Part shown: positions 23,380-34,160 of the stretch, in pieces | How the letters are laid out: every line of letters begins with the position of its first letter | How positions within the stretch are numbered: position 1 is the first letter of the stretch | Origin: Amborella trichopoda | Lineage: Eukaryota; Streptophyta; Magnoliopsida; Amborellales; Amborellaceae | DNA length: 64,000 nucleotides | NCBI RefSeq assembly: GCF_000471905.2 | Contig: NW_006500065.1 | Location: 3,607,265 to 3,671,264 of the forward strand | Direction of reading: 5' to 3' | Translations under genes and position numbers: made by a program | Notes under the pieces: model-generated | Database searches by the model: none | What the model saw: only the letters and a program-made list of their open reading frames with translations | Told to the model about the DNA's origin: nothing

Positions 23380-23620
23380 AATAACGGGCATGGTGTATAC
23401 CTGAACAAGGCAACGCTATGAGTAAAAATGACAGACATGCATGGTCACGTAACCATGAGTAAAAGAGTTCCATGAATAAAAACAAAACCGGGTGTGGTGA
23501 ACACCCGAAAGGGCATCGTGAGTAAAAATGAACGAAAAGGGTCGACATGGCCGAAAGGTCAAGGGTAAAAGAGCCTCAAATAAAAATAAGTCGGTGAAAA
23601 CCATCTCTAAGCGCTGCTTC
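23380..23620 (+). repeat. Hairpin block with GAGTAAAA spacers
   Basis: CATGGTCACGTAACCATG (23440-23457) and CGGGTGTGGTGAACACCCG (23489-23507) are perfect 6- and 7-bp-armed hairpins. Both are followed by GAGTAAAA, and a GGCATGGTGTATACC dyad precedes them. Related sequence lies at 38430-38640 and, on the minus strand, at about 10600-10830, 13380-13640 and 46860-47020. Confidence 0.75.
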
Positions 23621-23936
23621 CCAAGTTCAAGTGAAAATCCACAAAGGACGCTTGAACCAATAAACAGGTTGATGCAGCACTCGTCTCAACAGGCGGCTTC
23701 AGCCCTCATTCAAAAGAATAAAATTCATGGTGGAATAAAATCAGGGATCCAAAAATATTTGCTTCAAGGAAATGATTCTGACAACCTGACTTCATTTACC
23801 AAGAAGGACTCGAAAGACAGAAGACTCGACAAGATGGCAAGACAAGTCTCATGACAAAGAGCATCATTCTCACAAGGTCATCAACATACTTTCAAAAATG
23901 TTGAAGACTTCTCAAGGAAGTTAAGTTAGCTATGAC

Positions 23937-24185
23937 CTTGGACCGGCAATCGGGGTGATTGTCCTAGTTGCACAACAGTGGGTAGGGGTGGTTGTATCCA
24001 GAGCTGGTCCCCTCGACAAACTGAGGTACCCTACTTGCCAAGGAATAATGGGTCAATCAGACTTTGGACCGCCAATCAGGGTGATTGTCCTTGCTGCACA
24101 ATAGTGGGTAGGGGTGGTTATACTCAAAGCTGGTAACCCCAACAAACTGAGGTACCCTACCAGCCAAAGAATGACTCATTCGTAA
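23937..24185 (+). repeat. 124-bp direct duplication
   Basis: Two units start at 23937 and 24061. Both contain CTTTGGACCGSCAATC or a close variant, GGGTGATTGTCCT, AGTGGGTAGGGGTGGTT and AACTGAGGTACCCTAC. The duplication is kept in the 3' LTR (about 38980-39200). On the minus strand, GGGTACCTC-type matches occur at 10190 and 46040-46110. Confidence 0.85.
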
Positions 24186-25928
24186 AGAAGAGGGCGTCGA
24201 CGCAAGGCCCTTTAGCACACCATTCATCCTTGAAATGTGGCACAACACCAAAGGACGTAAGAAAACCCAGACACCCAGACTAAATGGGAACAATGCCCTT
24301 CGACATGACACTCAATTGCTAGATGGGCCTGATTTTGACTGACGAGGTCTATACAAAATCCTCAAATTCAAAATCACAAACAGTCCGCACGAGGGTGAGG
24401 ACTTCAACAATATCCCTCAAAAAGGTCTCTTCTTCCACTAAAGTCTCCACGGACGGACCCGCGAACAATGCATTCCTACGTCTGAGCAGCCTAGTTACAC
24501 CATTACGTGAATCTCCTCGGCGTTCACATAGTCATGTGTCAAGGAAGAACAAAAAGTAAAATTCGAAGGAAACTTTTCAAATGATTATCCTTCTTACTTC
24601 TCTTGAAGCACAACAATCGGAGGGGCAAGCTGTTTGAACGTATTTTTCATCACCTTGGTCCCTGGCAGGAAGCAAGTCAATAAAGCCTACAAAACAGTGG
24701 AAATTCTTGACAGTGTTAGAATGGCCCCAAAATTGGTCAAGATCTTCATCAGCACTTCAAAAGACCACCTGCTAAGTTTCGTCGCATTCTAATTTGCCAA
24801 AGGCAGTAAACATAAAGGAATAGTTTCCGAAAAATTGGCCTCTAGCGCCCTGAAACGGACCCTACAACTGGAACTATATTTTCAGTGTCTCAAATCATTG
24901 TGGGACCATCGCCATTTGATCCAACACGGTTGAAAACCCCGATGGGCCAAGTTTCGGCTTAATCGGATGCTCTAAAGCAAAGATATGAGCCAAACATTGA
25001 AACCAGAGAGGTCGCACACTATTCCCATGTGGCCTCACTGCACCAAAACACCATTAAAGGTGACTATTTTATAGTCACGATCAGTCACTTTCAGAACCTG
25101 TAACTCACACGTTCCAAGTCAGATCGCCCCCAAATTTGGTGAGCGTATTCATCTCATCAAGACGAACAATTTGATATGTGGCATGCCTCGAGACGATGTC
25201 CGAGCAGGGAGAAAAACTAGAGAGAAGTTTTTGGTCCTTGGAGAATGCAAAAAATTTAGCAGCGACATGCATCGCTCGATGGACCAAATCACGACGCTCG
25301 CGAAATGGATCAACGCGAAACCAATTCCATTGTATGCGTAAGGTCCATGGCTACCATTGGTCTGAACCCCGTATATGATGGACGGTCAGATTTCATGCAC
25401 GAAGTAGACGAAGTAACTGAAATTCCAGCCACCTGGTTTTAGATTCCGGCTAAAACTCAAAAGTTGTGAAATCTTCATTCGGGCTCCAAATCGCGTTACG
25501 TTCGTTGCCACGCGATCATGACAGCATGCTCAGTACTCTACGATAAAGAAATCATAGAAAAAATTAAGGAATGAGGGCATCATTAATCCAAAGTTTTCAA
25601 GACTCAACAAATTTCAAGTCTTGTGATCATGGCTCAAAAACATGATTCATGACTCGAAGTTGGTATCAAAACGATTGCCATGCCGAGCCCTACACAAAAA
25701 CAATAATCTTTCGATTAAACGGGCATCAGAGCACCTTTGGGTCAGCCATGGACTATCACGTAAGAACTCGGGCAGCAGCAGGGATTGTTCTGAAATTCCA
25801 CACATTGTTAGACAGGGGGAAAACAGTCCTTTTGCACCCATTTTTAGAATTTCTTTTAATTCAATTAAATCTTAGTTTTCAGCAATTAGCTATAATTTTG
25901 ATCAATCTTCCCATGTTTGGGCACAATT

Positions 25929-26001
25929 CTATATAAACAGGCAATGCCTCATTGTAAACATACCCCTCGGCCTTTAGTAGATTCTTTGAAGATTCAATAA
26001 A
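25929..26001 (+). promoter_or_regulatory. Second LTR promoter: TATA box and AATAAA signal
   Basis: CTATATAAAC at 25929-25938 and AATAAA at 25996-26001 enclose a short R-like segment. The 122-base block around it differs from the 3' LTR copy at only 9 positions by my count, far fewer than at the LTR start. The same TATA box is found in all four copies of this LTR family in the window. This is the better candidate for the main transcription start. Confidence 0.7.
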
Positions 26002-26095
26002 AAATTCGATTCAATGCTTAAGCCTGTGAGTATGTCTTGAAAAGAGAGAGAGGAGAAAGAAGGAAAGAGTCAGTACCCTTTGAGCAGGCAACTTT

Positions 26096-26420
26096 GCTTT
26101 CTCCTCCCCTCTCTCTTTTCTCTTTCTCTCTCCTCTCTCTTTCTCTCACTTCTCTCTTTCTCTCTCTTCTCTCTCTCCTCTCTCTCTTCTCTCTCTCTCT
26201 TTTCTCTCTCTTCTCTCTTTCTCTCTCTTCTCTCTCTTCTCTTTTCTCTCTCGTCTCTCTCTTCTTTCTTCTCTCTTCTCTCTTCTCTCTCTTCTCTCTC
26301 TTCTCTTCTCTCTCTCTCTCTCTCTTCTCTTCTCTCTCTCTCTCTTCTCTCTTCTCTCTCTTCTCTCTCTTTCTCTCTTTTATATCTCTTTCTCTCTCTC
26401 TCTCTTCGTATCTCTATCTG
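26096..26420. repeat. CT-rich simple-sequence tract
   Basis: Almost pure CTCTCTTT and TCTCTCTTCTC words directly downstream of the R-like block. The 135- and 152-residue open frames through it encode only Ser, Leu and Phe and are not genes. The 3' LTR copy (41090-41350) includes a pure CT run of about 70 bases. Confidence 0.95.
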
Positions 26421-26424
26421 CTTC

Positions 26425-27150
26425 TATCAACTGGCAAGACCTAGTGTCGATTGGTCTTCTCCCTCTTCTCCTATCAATTGGCGAGACCTAGCACCGGTTT
26501 GTCTTCTCCCTTTTCTTCTGTCAACTGGCGAGACCTAGTGTCGGTTAGTCTTGTCTCTCTGCTTCAATCAGTCGACAAGACCTAGATCCGGTTGGTCTTG
26601 TCTCTCTGCTTCTATCAATTGGTGAGACCTAGCGCTAATTGGTCTTGTCTCTCTGCTTCTATCAGTCGGTGACACCTAGCGCCAGTTGGTCTTCCCTCTC
26701 TTCTTCTACCAGTCATCGAGACCTAGTGCCGGTTGGTCTGCTCTCTCTTCTTCTACCATGTGGAGAGACCTAGTGCTGGTTGGTCTTCTCTCTCTTCTTC
26801 TACCAGTCAAAGAAACCTAACATTGGTTAGTCTTCTCTCTCTTCTTCTACCAGTCAGTGAAACCTAGCATCTATTGATCTTCTCTCTCTTCTTCTACCAG
26901 TCGACAAACCTAACACCGATTGGACTTCTCTCTCTTCTTCGATCGACGAGACCTAAGGTCGGTTGGTCTTCTCTTTCTTCTACTATCAGTCAGTGAGACT
27001 CAGTGACGATTAGTCTTCTCTATCCTCTTCTGTCATTAGGCAAGACCTAGCACTGGCTAGTTTTTCCTCTCTTCTTCTGTCAATCGGCAAAGCCTAGCAC
27101 CAACTGCTTCCTCTCTCTTCCATCTTCTGAAACAGTCAGCAACGTCTAGC
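26425..27150 (+). repeat. U5 minisatellite, about 15 units of about 48 bp
   Basis: Units combine GGCGAGACCTAGCGCCGGTT with GGTCTTCTCTCTCTTCTTCT and an ATCAGTC joint. The 3' LTR has the same array at 41360-42040. The minus-strand copies carry unrelated minisatellites at this place (6940-7900 and 42816-43310). The core AGCGCCGGTTG is close to the U3 minisatellite core of the same LTR. Confidence 0.9.
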
Positions 27151-27931
27151 ACTGACTACATCCCCTCTTCCTTCTTCTCCCTCCTCTCTTCCTGCTTCTC
27201 TCTCCTTCCGTCTATTCCCTTATACTCTTTAACCATTCTTCGGTTACTCTTTCGTTCGACCTAGAGGAATTAAGGTTAGTATCTCATAGCGGTCCTGTCG
27301 TCTAGCCATAATGTCGTTGCGCGAGGTTCACTTGGCCCGCTTTACTGCCACGATAGACCGACCATCGTGCTTAGCTAGTCAATATTGGCAATAACATCTA
27401 GTAGTGATCCCATGAGCCGGTCTCTATTATCGAGCCCGTTACGTTACCACGTTATGCTTATCATCCACCAGCTTAGTCACTACTCTGATCTTCTCGCTTC
27501 GTCGAATTCTTCTCCCTCCCCCCCCTGTCTTTTTTTCTTCTTTTTGAATATGCATGCTTGCGTATGTTCATCAAAGAGGAAAAGGGTGAGGCCTGGCACA
27601 CCTATCCCATAGCCTTTGCCATATATGTGTGTGATTGTAGGAAAGCAGAAAATAAGAAGAAAACGAGCCAAGGGAGGCTATTTCGAACCAGTTTCATCAC
27701 TGGAGGGCTTTCTTCATGATCTAAGACGGCGCGCACGCAAGTTAACCCGAGTAAGTCCCAAAGCTTCCTTTAAATTCCTCACTCACTGGTTGGTAACATC
27801 TGCCCCCATTTTCGAATGAGGTTCCCAAGAGAGCGATCTCATAAACATCCCGGGTCTCTCTCGAAACCCAAGATGCATGCCGCCCGATCCTCCAGGGATT
27901 CGGAGGGCAAGATCGAGGCACTTAACCAGCT

Positions 27932-27949
27932 TGATGACTCCACTAGGGA
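27932..27949 (+). other. Primer binding site, Tat type
   Basis: TGATGACTCCACTAGGGA starts three bases after the LTR end and resembles TGGCGACTCCACTGGGGA, the sequence I recall following the 5' LTR of plant Tat/Ogre elements. The family is usually described as tRNA-Arg primed, but I could not check the tRNA. It marks the LTR/interior boundary. Confidence 0.75.
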
Positions 27950-29159
27950 CTTGCTACCCCTTAGTCAGATCATTCTTGTTTGGTTAGTTTCTTCTTTATC
28001 TGCTTTCATTCTCTTTTCACATTCACTTATGGCTGCTGGGTTCTGTAACCCATTTATCTGGATCGGGGATTTTCGTATCCCCTTATTCAAGAGTGTCCCT
28101 AGGGAACATGGTCCTTTGACTTCGTTCCCGATCATCCTCTTTAGCAAGTATCCCTTGTCTAGCTCCCAGGTCTTAACCTGGACCGGTGTGAGGAGGGACT
28201 TGAAGGTCCCTCACTCTCCATCTCTTCACTCTAGTGGAAACTCCACTAAGGTGCCTTGCATGGGCGGCACTTATGTTGCCCCACACAGCATGCAACCAAC
28301 CACCGTAAGTCACTTGCCGGTCGAGTTCCTGAGGTATGCCGGAAGGCTGTCCAATCCCCTTTTTGCAAAGGGCAAGTAAGTTGTCGTTGCTCCAGTGGTC
28401 GCCATAAGGCTACCCCCCACATTTCTACACCATTGGTCTCTATCCTTAGAGGCTCAACACATTGAGGTGGAAACCCTAGAGTCTCCACCCCTCACACACA
28501 CCACAAGGCTCGTGGGTCACCCACTCGAGTCACACCTCGGGGCAACCCTTCTGTTGCCTTGAGACCGTGTTCAAGATCGAACCTTCCAAGGTCAGATCCT
28601 GTGCACACCACTCATGTGCACACCACTCATGTGAATCTCACTGCTCGGGGCAACGCCGTTATTGTGCCAACCCGAGTACACAGGAGATGACCTTCTCGAC
28701 TTTCTCCTATGCACACACAAGCGCACTCTGTAAGGGGCAAGCTAGCACCTGTTCTCTTATAGACACCTGCTCGTAGTTTGTGGCCTCTTAAGGTCAGATC
28801 ACTTGCATAAGCCCGGGTTAACCCTCAGGTCTCCCGTAATCCTTCTTCAAGGGATGCACACATGTCGCCATCTCGGGCCTCCCCTCGTCCTCGACTTAGG
28901 CCTCCTCATGAGTCGACCCTACTCCTCCTTCTTCGAGCAATCACCTTCACCCTTGGTACTTGAAGGTTTTCCCTAAGAGTACCATCCTGAACCAGCCCCA
29001 ACACTTTGGTCGTGTCTCTAGAGCTCATGAGAGAGTTCGGGGCATGGACCTCACAGAAGATCGAGTCCTTTATCCTCTCCGACCCAAGATGACTCCAGTT
29101 CCTGGCCCTCATCCATTAGCGCATCTGATGGAGACAACTCTCTCCTGTGTGAGAGGAGT
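27950..29159 (+). other. Leader of the giant element, no gene recognised
   Basis: This stretch of about 1.2 kb is non-coding by motif: a 187-residue frame crosses the LTR/leader boundary (27816-28379) and resembles nothing I know. Short repeats such as CACACCACTCATGTG (28610-28632) and GGGGCAAC words occur. It corresponds to the untranslated leader before gag. Confidence 0.6.
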
Positions 29160-31060
29160 TGACCAACCGTAACCTAGATTGCATTTTTGGCACGAGGTCC
29201 AACAAAACCTCAAGGCTAAACACGATAGAGGTCTACAAATTTTGACTAAGGAGGTGACAAAGGCAGTCAAAACAGCTGATTTTGACGACCATCTTCACCT
29301 GAATCCCTTCTACCCTCTTCAAATGATGAAGCCTGAAGAAGAGCTCAATGAGCCCTATGTTGTGGTTACTGTCGCAGAAGATGACCCAGCCACTTAACAG
29401 CCACGGTCCCAATATCGTCGTGAACCGGCTTCTCAACCACGACCCAAAGACCGTCGTGAACTGGCTCCTCAGCTACAGTCCCAAGACCATCGAGAACCAA
29501 TCCAAACGTGATTTGCGTACAAAAGTCAAGTTCAGTTAGCGCATGTTGACCCCTTACCGACTAATCTACCACATACAACCCGTCAAGCTCGCACGCCTTT
29601 TGTTGCCACTAACGTTGACCCCCATAATGAAACAGTCAGTGTAATGGTCATAAGCGAGCTCAGTGATGCACAGGAGGATCACATGAACAAGTTCGAGGAC
29701 ATGGTGCATGCAATGATGGAGAAGATCGATCGTATTGATGTGGCATGTCAGTCCGCTAACCATGACGTCAATTCCCATCACTCTGATGGTGTACTCCACG
29801 GCAGCCTCCTCCGTCTACCTCACAGGACAATTCTATTCCTCTTCTGGATTCTCAGTCCAATATTGGCGCTATGGTCATTCATAACCCAAAGAATAGACAA
29901 TTCCGGGCATAGTGACGCCTTATCAAAGACCATATCCTTCCTATATTGATCAGGTCCGGTTCCCCTCAGACTATAAGAAAGGGAAGTTTCCTCTATTCAG
30001 CGGAACCACCTCCCCAAACCAGCATCTCGCCTGCTTCCAAGCAGCATGTCGGGAAATAGCAGCTGACAGTAGACTTCTTCTCCACCAGTTCGTTGAGCAT
30101 TCCAATGGTATGCCCGACTTCCTCCAAACTCGGTGCATACATGGGAGGAGATGAAGAAACTGTTCTATCAACGCTTCTATGAGGTCGAGAGAGAAGTTCA
30201 AACCATCGAGCTTCTCACCTTGACTCAAGACCCTGATGAGCTCGTAGATCAATTCATATCAAGATGGAGAAACTTGGCTTCCCGCCATCTTATTCCTATG
30301 TTCGAGAAGGAAGCGGTCCAAACTTGTGTGTGGAACATGCGACCTGAAATCTCCATGTCAGAGTTGATCTCTTTATCAGTTCGCATTGAAAGTTTGTCAC
30401 GCCTTCATGGTGGGGCACGACAACCATCTACAAGTTCAGCGAACAACCGGGGTAACGGTGGCTCTCAGAATAACACACAGGGCAGCCAACAAAAGGGGTA
30501 ATTAGCGCAGTTGTTATGGTCATTTATTCAAAGAAGGCTCCCTCTCAAACTTTGGACCTCTCTAAAGAGGTAAGCACGGTGAAGGTAACACCCCAGGCTG
30601 GCAAGCAGCAACAGTCGTATAATCGGATACCTCCACCAGCCAACTTTGATCGTAGTGATTCTTTCACCAAGCATAGGAATAAAGTCTATCCCTTCGAGAA
30701 GAAATGGGTCCCTACGTTGTTCCAGTTATTATTGGAGCAGAATATGATCCAACTTCCAAAAGCTAGGTTCCCTTAGCAATCTGGCCTTGACACTCAGGCA
30801 AATTATTGTGCCTACCATCGGAGGATCAATCCTCCCACAGATAACTGCTACACGCTGAAGGATATCATTGAGGCCCTGATTCTGAAAGGTCAGATAAAGC
30901 TTGAACATTTAAAGAAGGCCTTCGGGGCAGCTGAGGCCTCCCATGTTGTAACCATTCAAAAGGAGGATGAAATGTCGGATATCCTCTACGCCCTCTTCAT
31001 TATAATGCTTCAAGAAGTCATAATCACAATAAAGCAGGTACGGCAACCCCACTGCCTTGC
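29160..31060 (+). pseudogene. gag: Tat-type gag remnant, broken
   Basis: Recognisable parts in order: a short-period repeat coding stretch (29393-29500); a YPSYIDQVRFPSDYKKG start of the Gag core (about 29930); an ACFQAACREIAADSRLLLHQF segment; the core's EVEREVQTIELLTLTQDP and FISRWRNL segments (30133-30300); a Ser/Asn/Gly-rich linker (30420-30500); and a NYCAYHRRINPPTDNC motif with spaced Cys and His residues (about 30800-30850) followed by TLKDIIEALI. The same motifs in the same order occur in the minus-strand relative (55450-56150), so the two elements are one family. It is broken in several places. Confidence 0.85.
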
Positions 31061-32479
31061 TAAGGGACTGAAGACCATTGGTGTCCATACCATCAGATAA
31101 AAGGTCATTACTTCTCAGAATGCACAGCTTTCCTTGACATATTCGCGAAGGAGGGAGTGCCAAGAATTTTACAACCTCCCCGTAAGTGATACCCAAATCA
31201 CTCCCTCGGGGCCGAAGCAGACTCAAGTCCTTAAGATGAGAAGCGGTTCGCTAAGATAGAGCGGTTCGCCACATCAACAAGATGAATCAGACATCACACC
31301 AAAAAACTAGAAAGAGATGGGAACCAAGGGCTGCTCACCGAAGAAACAAGACCACTCAACCCATAGTCGAGCAGGAATTTCTTAGGCCCCTTCCTCCGTT
31401 ACCAACTTTGCTGGACTTCATCCTTGGCACGATCATTTTTCCTTCTTCATCATGTCAAGAAGACGTCCTCGCACCATCTGCCATTTAGGAAACATCTGAT
31501 GAGGGTGACGACGTTAAAAGAACTCCCCAATGGTCTAAGCAAGGGAAAGACCAAAAAGACCCCCTGCACACGTCCAACGAGGGTGACGACATTAAAAGCA
31601 CTCCCCAACGGTCTAAGTAAGGGAAAGACCTAAAAGATCCCCTACAACCATCCAATCCTAGTGATGATGCAAAAAGCCCCCCAAATCAGTCTGATGAGGG
31701 AAACGACCTTAAAAGGCCCCCACCTTCTAACCCTACTCCTCCTTCTTCTTCTGCTTCTCATTCTTCCTTGTCTATGTCACTTGCAAGTATGACCTTGATG
31801 TGCCCAGACTTCGAGGCTCTTGACCGAGAATTCGAAGTAATCAATATAAGCAGGATGCAGTGGAAGCGATTTAGAAAGACCTTCGCAAAGGCAGCAGGAT
31901 TCTTAATAGTTGTCGATGCCCTGGCGGCTAAAGCCAAGGCAGAGCTACCTTCATTAAAGAAGCACAAGAAGTCGAAGCTAAAGAAACCCTAGTGACCCCT
32001 AGAGCCCGACTTCGAGCAGAGATTAAGAGAGCCAAGGGGCCAAAGTTTCTACTCTTAGGAAACTTGCTACATGATATAAATTTGTGAAGCACCAACCCGT
32101 GTGGACCAAACACTGCAGATGGTTGCTCAAAGGCCGAGTGATTCGCATTGGAATACTTCTTGCACTATAATCGTTGAATCCCAAATTCATTGCGATCTCC
32201 AAGATGAGCTTTTGCAGTCTGAGAAACAGCCCATGTTTATGAAAGACCCTTACCTTCCTCAAACGAGGAAAGATGTAGAAATTATAATCCACCGTGGGCC
32301 TCTATCGGAGGCAGAGATGTCATGCTCATGAGTCTCTACATTTGAGGTCAATCAAAAGATCCCTACAAACAACGAGGAAGAGTTGCAAGAGGCTCCATAA
32401 GAATTGGAAGAAGGTGGTCAGGCCACAGCTGACGAACTCGAAGAAATAAATCTTGCAGAAGAAGCGGACCCCAGACTTA
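31061..32479 (+). pseudogene. Gag-to-RT linker region, broken
   Basis: A Lys-rich segment (about 31768-31990) reads FEALDREFEVINISR and LIVVDALAAKAKAELPSLKK. It matches FEALDKELKGTNISR and LTVVDALAAQAQ in the minus-strand relative (54801-55037). Before it is a three-unit repeat of about 78 bp (31501, 31579, 31660) encoding about 26 residues per unit. No aspartic protease motif could be recognised in this copy. Confidence 0.65.
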
Positions 32480-33315
32480 CCTTCATTTTAGCATGAATGT
32501 CTCTAGATGAGAAATAGGAGTTCATTGCCTTCTTGAAAATGAACCGGGACGTCTTTGCTTAGCATTACCATGAGATGCCCGGTTTAGACCCTCAAGTCGT
32601 CGTTCACCATCTCGGCGTTGATCCGACTGTCAAACAGAAATCAAGAAGGTTCAGACCTGATCTTGAAATACAGATAGATGCCAAGATAATGAAACTTAGA
32701 CAAGCAGGTTTCATCTGTGAAGTCAAGTACCCAAAATGGCTAGCAAATGTCGTTTCGGTCAAGAAGAAGAATGGTCAAATCAGGGTCTATATTGACTTTC
32801 ACGATTTCAATACTGCTTATCCCAAGGATGACTTCCCGTTGCCATGCATCGAGATTCTCATCGACTCCATAGCTCATTGTCAAAACTTTTCTTTCATGGA
32901 TGGATACTCTGGGTATAATCAGATAAGGATGGCACCGAAAGATGAAGAGGCCACAGCATTCTTAACTCTGAAAGGAGTCTTCTGTTACACAATGATGCCT
33001 TTTGGATTAAAGAATGCCAGTGCCACATACCAGAGAGCAATGACGACCATTTTCCAGGACATGATGTACAAAGAGGTGGAGTGTTATGTGGATGACTTGG
33101 TTGTAAAATCCAAAGAGAAGGATGCTCATATGAGAGATCTTGAAACGGTGTTCAAACGCTTATGTCTTCATCAGCTAAAAAATAACCCGCTGAAATGCAC
33201 TTTTAGTGTGCATTTTGGAAAATTGTTGGGGTTCATCGTCAAACATCGACGGCTTGAAGTTGAGCTAGTTAAGATCAAGGCAATCCAAGATATGCCGTCA
33301 CCAACTTCACTTTGA
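32480..33315 (+). pseudogene. pol: Ty3/gypsy reverse transcriptase remnant, Tat type
   Basis: The segment starts with a DVFA...MPGLDPQVVVHHL part typical of plant gypsy Pol just before RT. The RT core contains KSRRFRPDLEIQIDAKIMKL, PKWLANVVSVKKKNG, FSFMDGYSGYNQIRMAPKDE, MPFGLKNASATYQRAM and the catalytic YVDDLVVKS motif, followed by LGFIVKHRRLEV and IKAIQDMPSP. These fit the Tat/Ogre side of Ty3/gypsy rather than the chromoviruses. It is part of a broken element. Confidence 0.9.
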
Positions 33316-33329
33316 GAACTGTGCTATCA

Positions 33330-33565
33330 AGATATGACGTCACCAACTTCACTTTGAGAACTTCACCCATGGTGATCTAGTCTTAGCTGTCAAGAGGCCT
33401 ATTATCATGCATGGTCGGTGCAAAGGGAAGTTTGAGCTTGAGTGGGAAGGTCCCTTTACAGTCAAAAAGGTCTCACCCAATGGAGCCTACATATTGACAC
33501 ATCCTGATGGGGAAGAGGCAATGCCCCCTATCAACGGGCGATACCTAAAGAAGTATTATCCATGA
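33330..33565 (+). pseudogene. pol: Integrase C-terminal-like remnant
   Basis: The translated segment includes FELEWEGPFTVKKVSPNGAYILTHPDGEEAMPPINGRYLKKYYP, given here in part: WEGPFTVKKV, GAYILTHPDG and NGRYLKKYYP. This is the usual C-terminal tail of plant gypsy integrases. It closes the coding part of the element. Confidence 0.75.
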
Positions 33566-34160
33566 TGTATATTCAAAAGAAAGGGACTCAACGTGAAAGC
33601 AAGCAAGGGAGTCCAAAAAAAATGCGAACTCTTTTTATTTTTATTTCAGTAAAAATGAGTTACCAGTTACAAGAACCCACCGTTAGGGATGTTATAAGTC
33701 TCTTGCATCTGATGATAAAAGGACAATTACAAACTAAAAACTTGTGCTTTTTCTCTTATATCTGAGAGTAAGAAGACAGTTACCGGCCTAAACAAATGTC
33801 TGTCCCATGAGGAAGAAGTAAACACATAAAAGGAAGGACCTCCTCATGAAGAAGAAGTGAATGGAGACTCGGCTTTAATTCATCTGACGAGTAAGAGGAT
33901 GGTTACAGGCCAGAAGACAAAGCAAAGCCACTCCAAGAAGTTAGCCTCAGTCCATCCGACATGTATGTCAAACATACAAGCCAGATACCTCATCTGACGT
34001 GTATGTCAAACATACGACATAGGATCCATTCAACGTGTATATCAACCATATAAGAGGGCCTACCCTAGCAAGGAGATGGCCTACGATGAAAAGCATGCCC
34101 TGTTCATAGTGGATGCCCTTCCACAAAACAACATGGACCTCATTGTTATTTTTGGGGATT
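33566..34160 (+). other. 3' untranslated part and polypurine-like tract
   Basis: No coding motif is seen. A short repeat ATCTGACGTGTATGTCAAAC recurs about three times between 33950 and 34060. The end, TTATTTTTGGGGATT (34146-34160), lies where the polypurine tract should be and directly precedes TGGCTTCC at the LTR start. A similar GGGATTT stretch precedes the LTR of the minus-strand relative at 48793. Confidence 0.6.

Larger units (their letters stand above)
19131..27928 (+). repeat. 5' LTR of the giant element (8798 bp)
   Basis: Order of blocks: U3 start with GCCGAY words (19310-19480); a TATA box at 20248; a GCGCCGG minisatellite (20330-20720); a CCCAGTGGGTC-type block (20750-21170); tandem arrays (21201-22900); a hairpin block (23340-23620); a 124-bp duplication (23937-24185); a unique body (24200-25920); a second TATA box (25929) and AATAAA (25996); a CT-rich tract (26096-26420); a U5 minisatellite (26425-27150); and a conserved end ending AACCA at 27928. 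The whole LTR is non-coding; the open frames in it are shadows of repeats. Confidence 0.85.

Noticed and set aside
26037-26538. Ser/Leu/Phe frames of 135 and 152 residues
   Set aside because: They are frames through a CT-rich tract in the LTR, with no motif; the same applies to 41092-41415.
27816-28379. 187-residue open frame as a host gene or extra element gene
   Set aside because: It crosses the LTR end and primer site, has no recognisable domain, and is best seen as chance openness in leader DNA.
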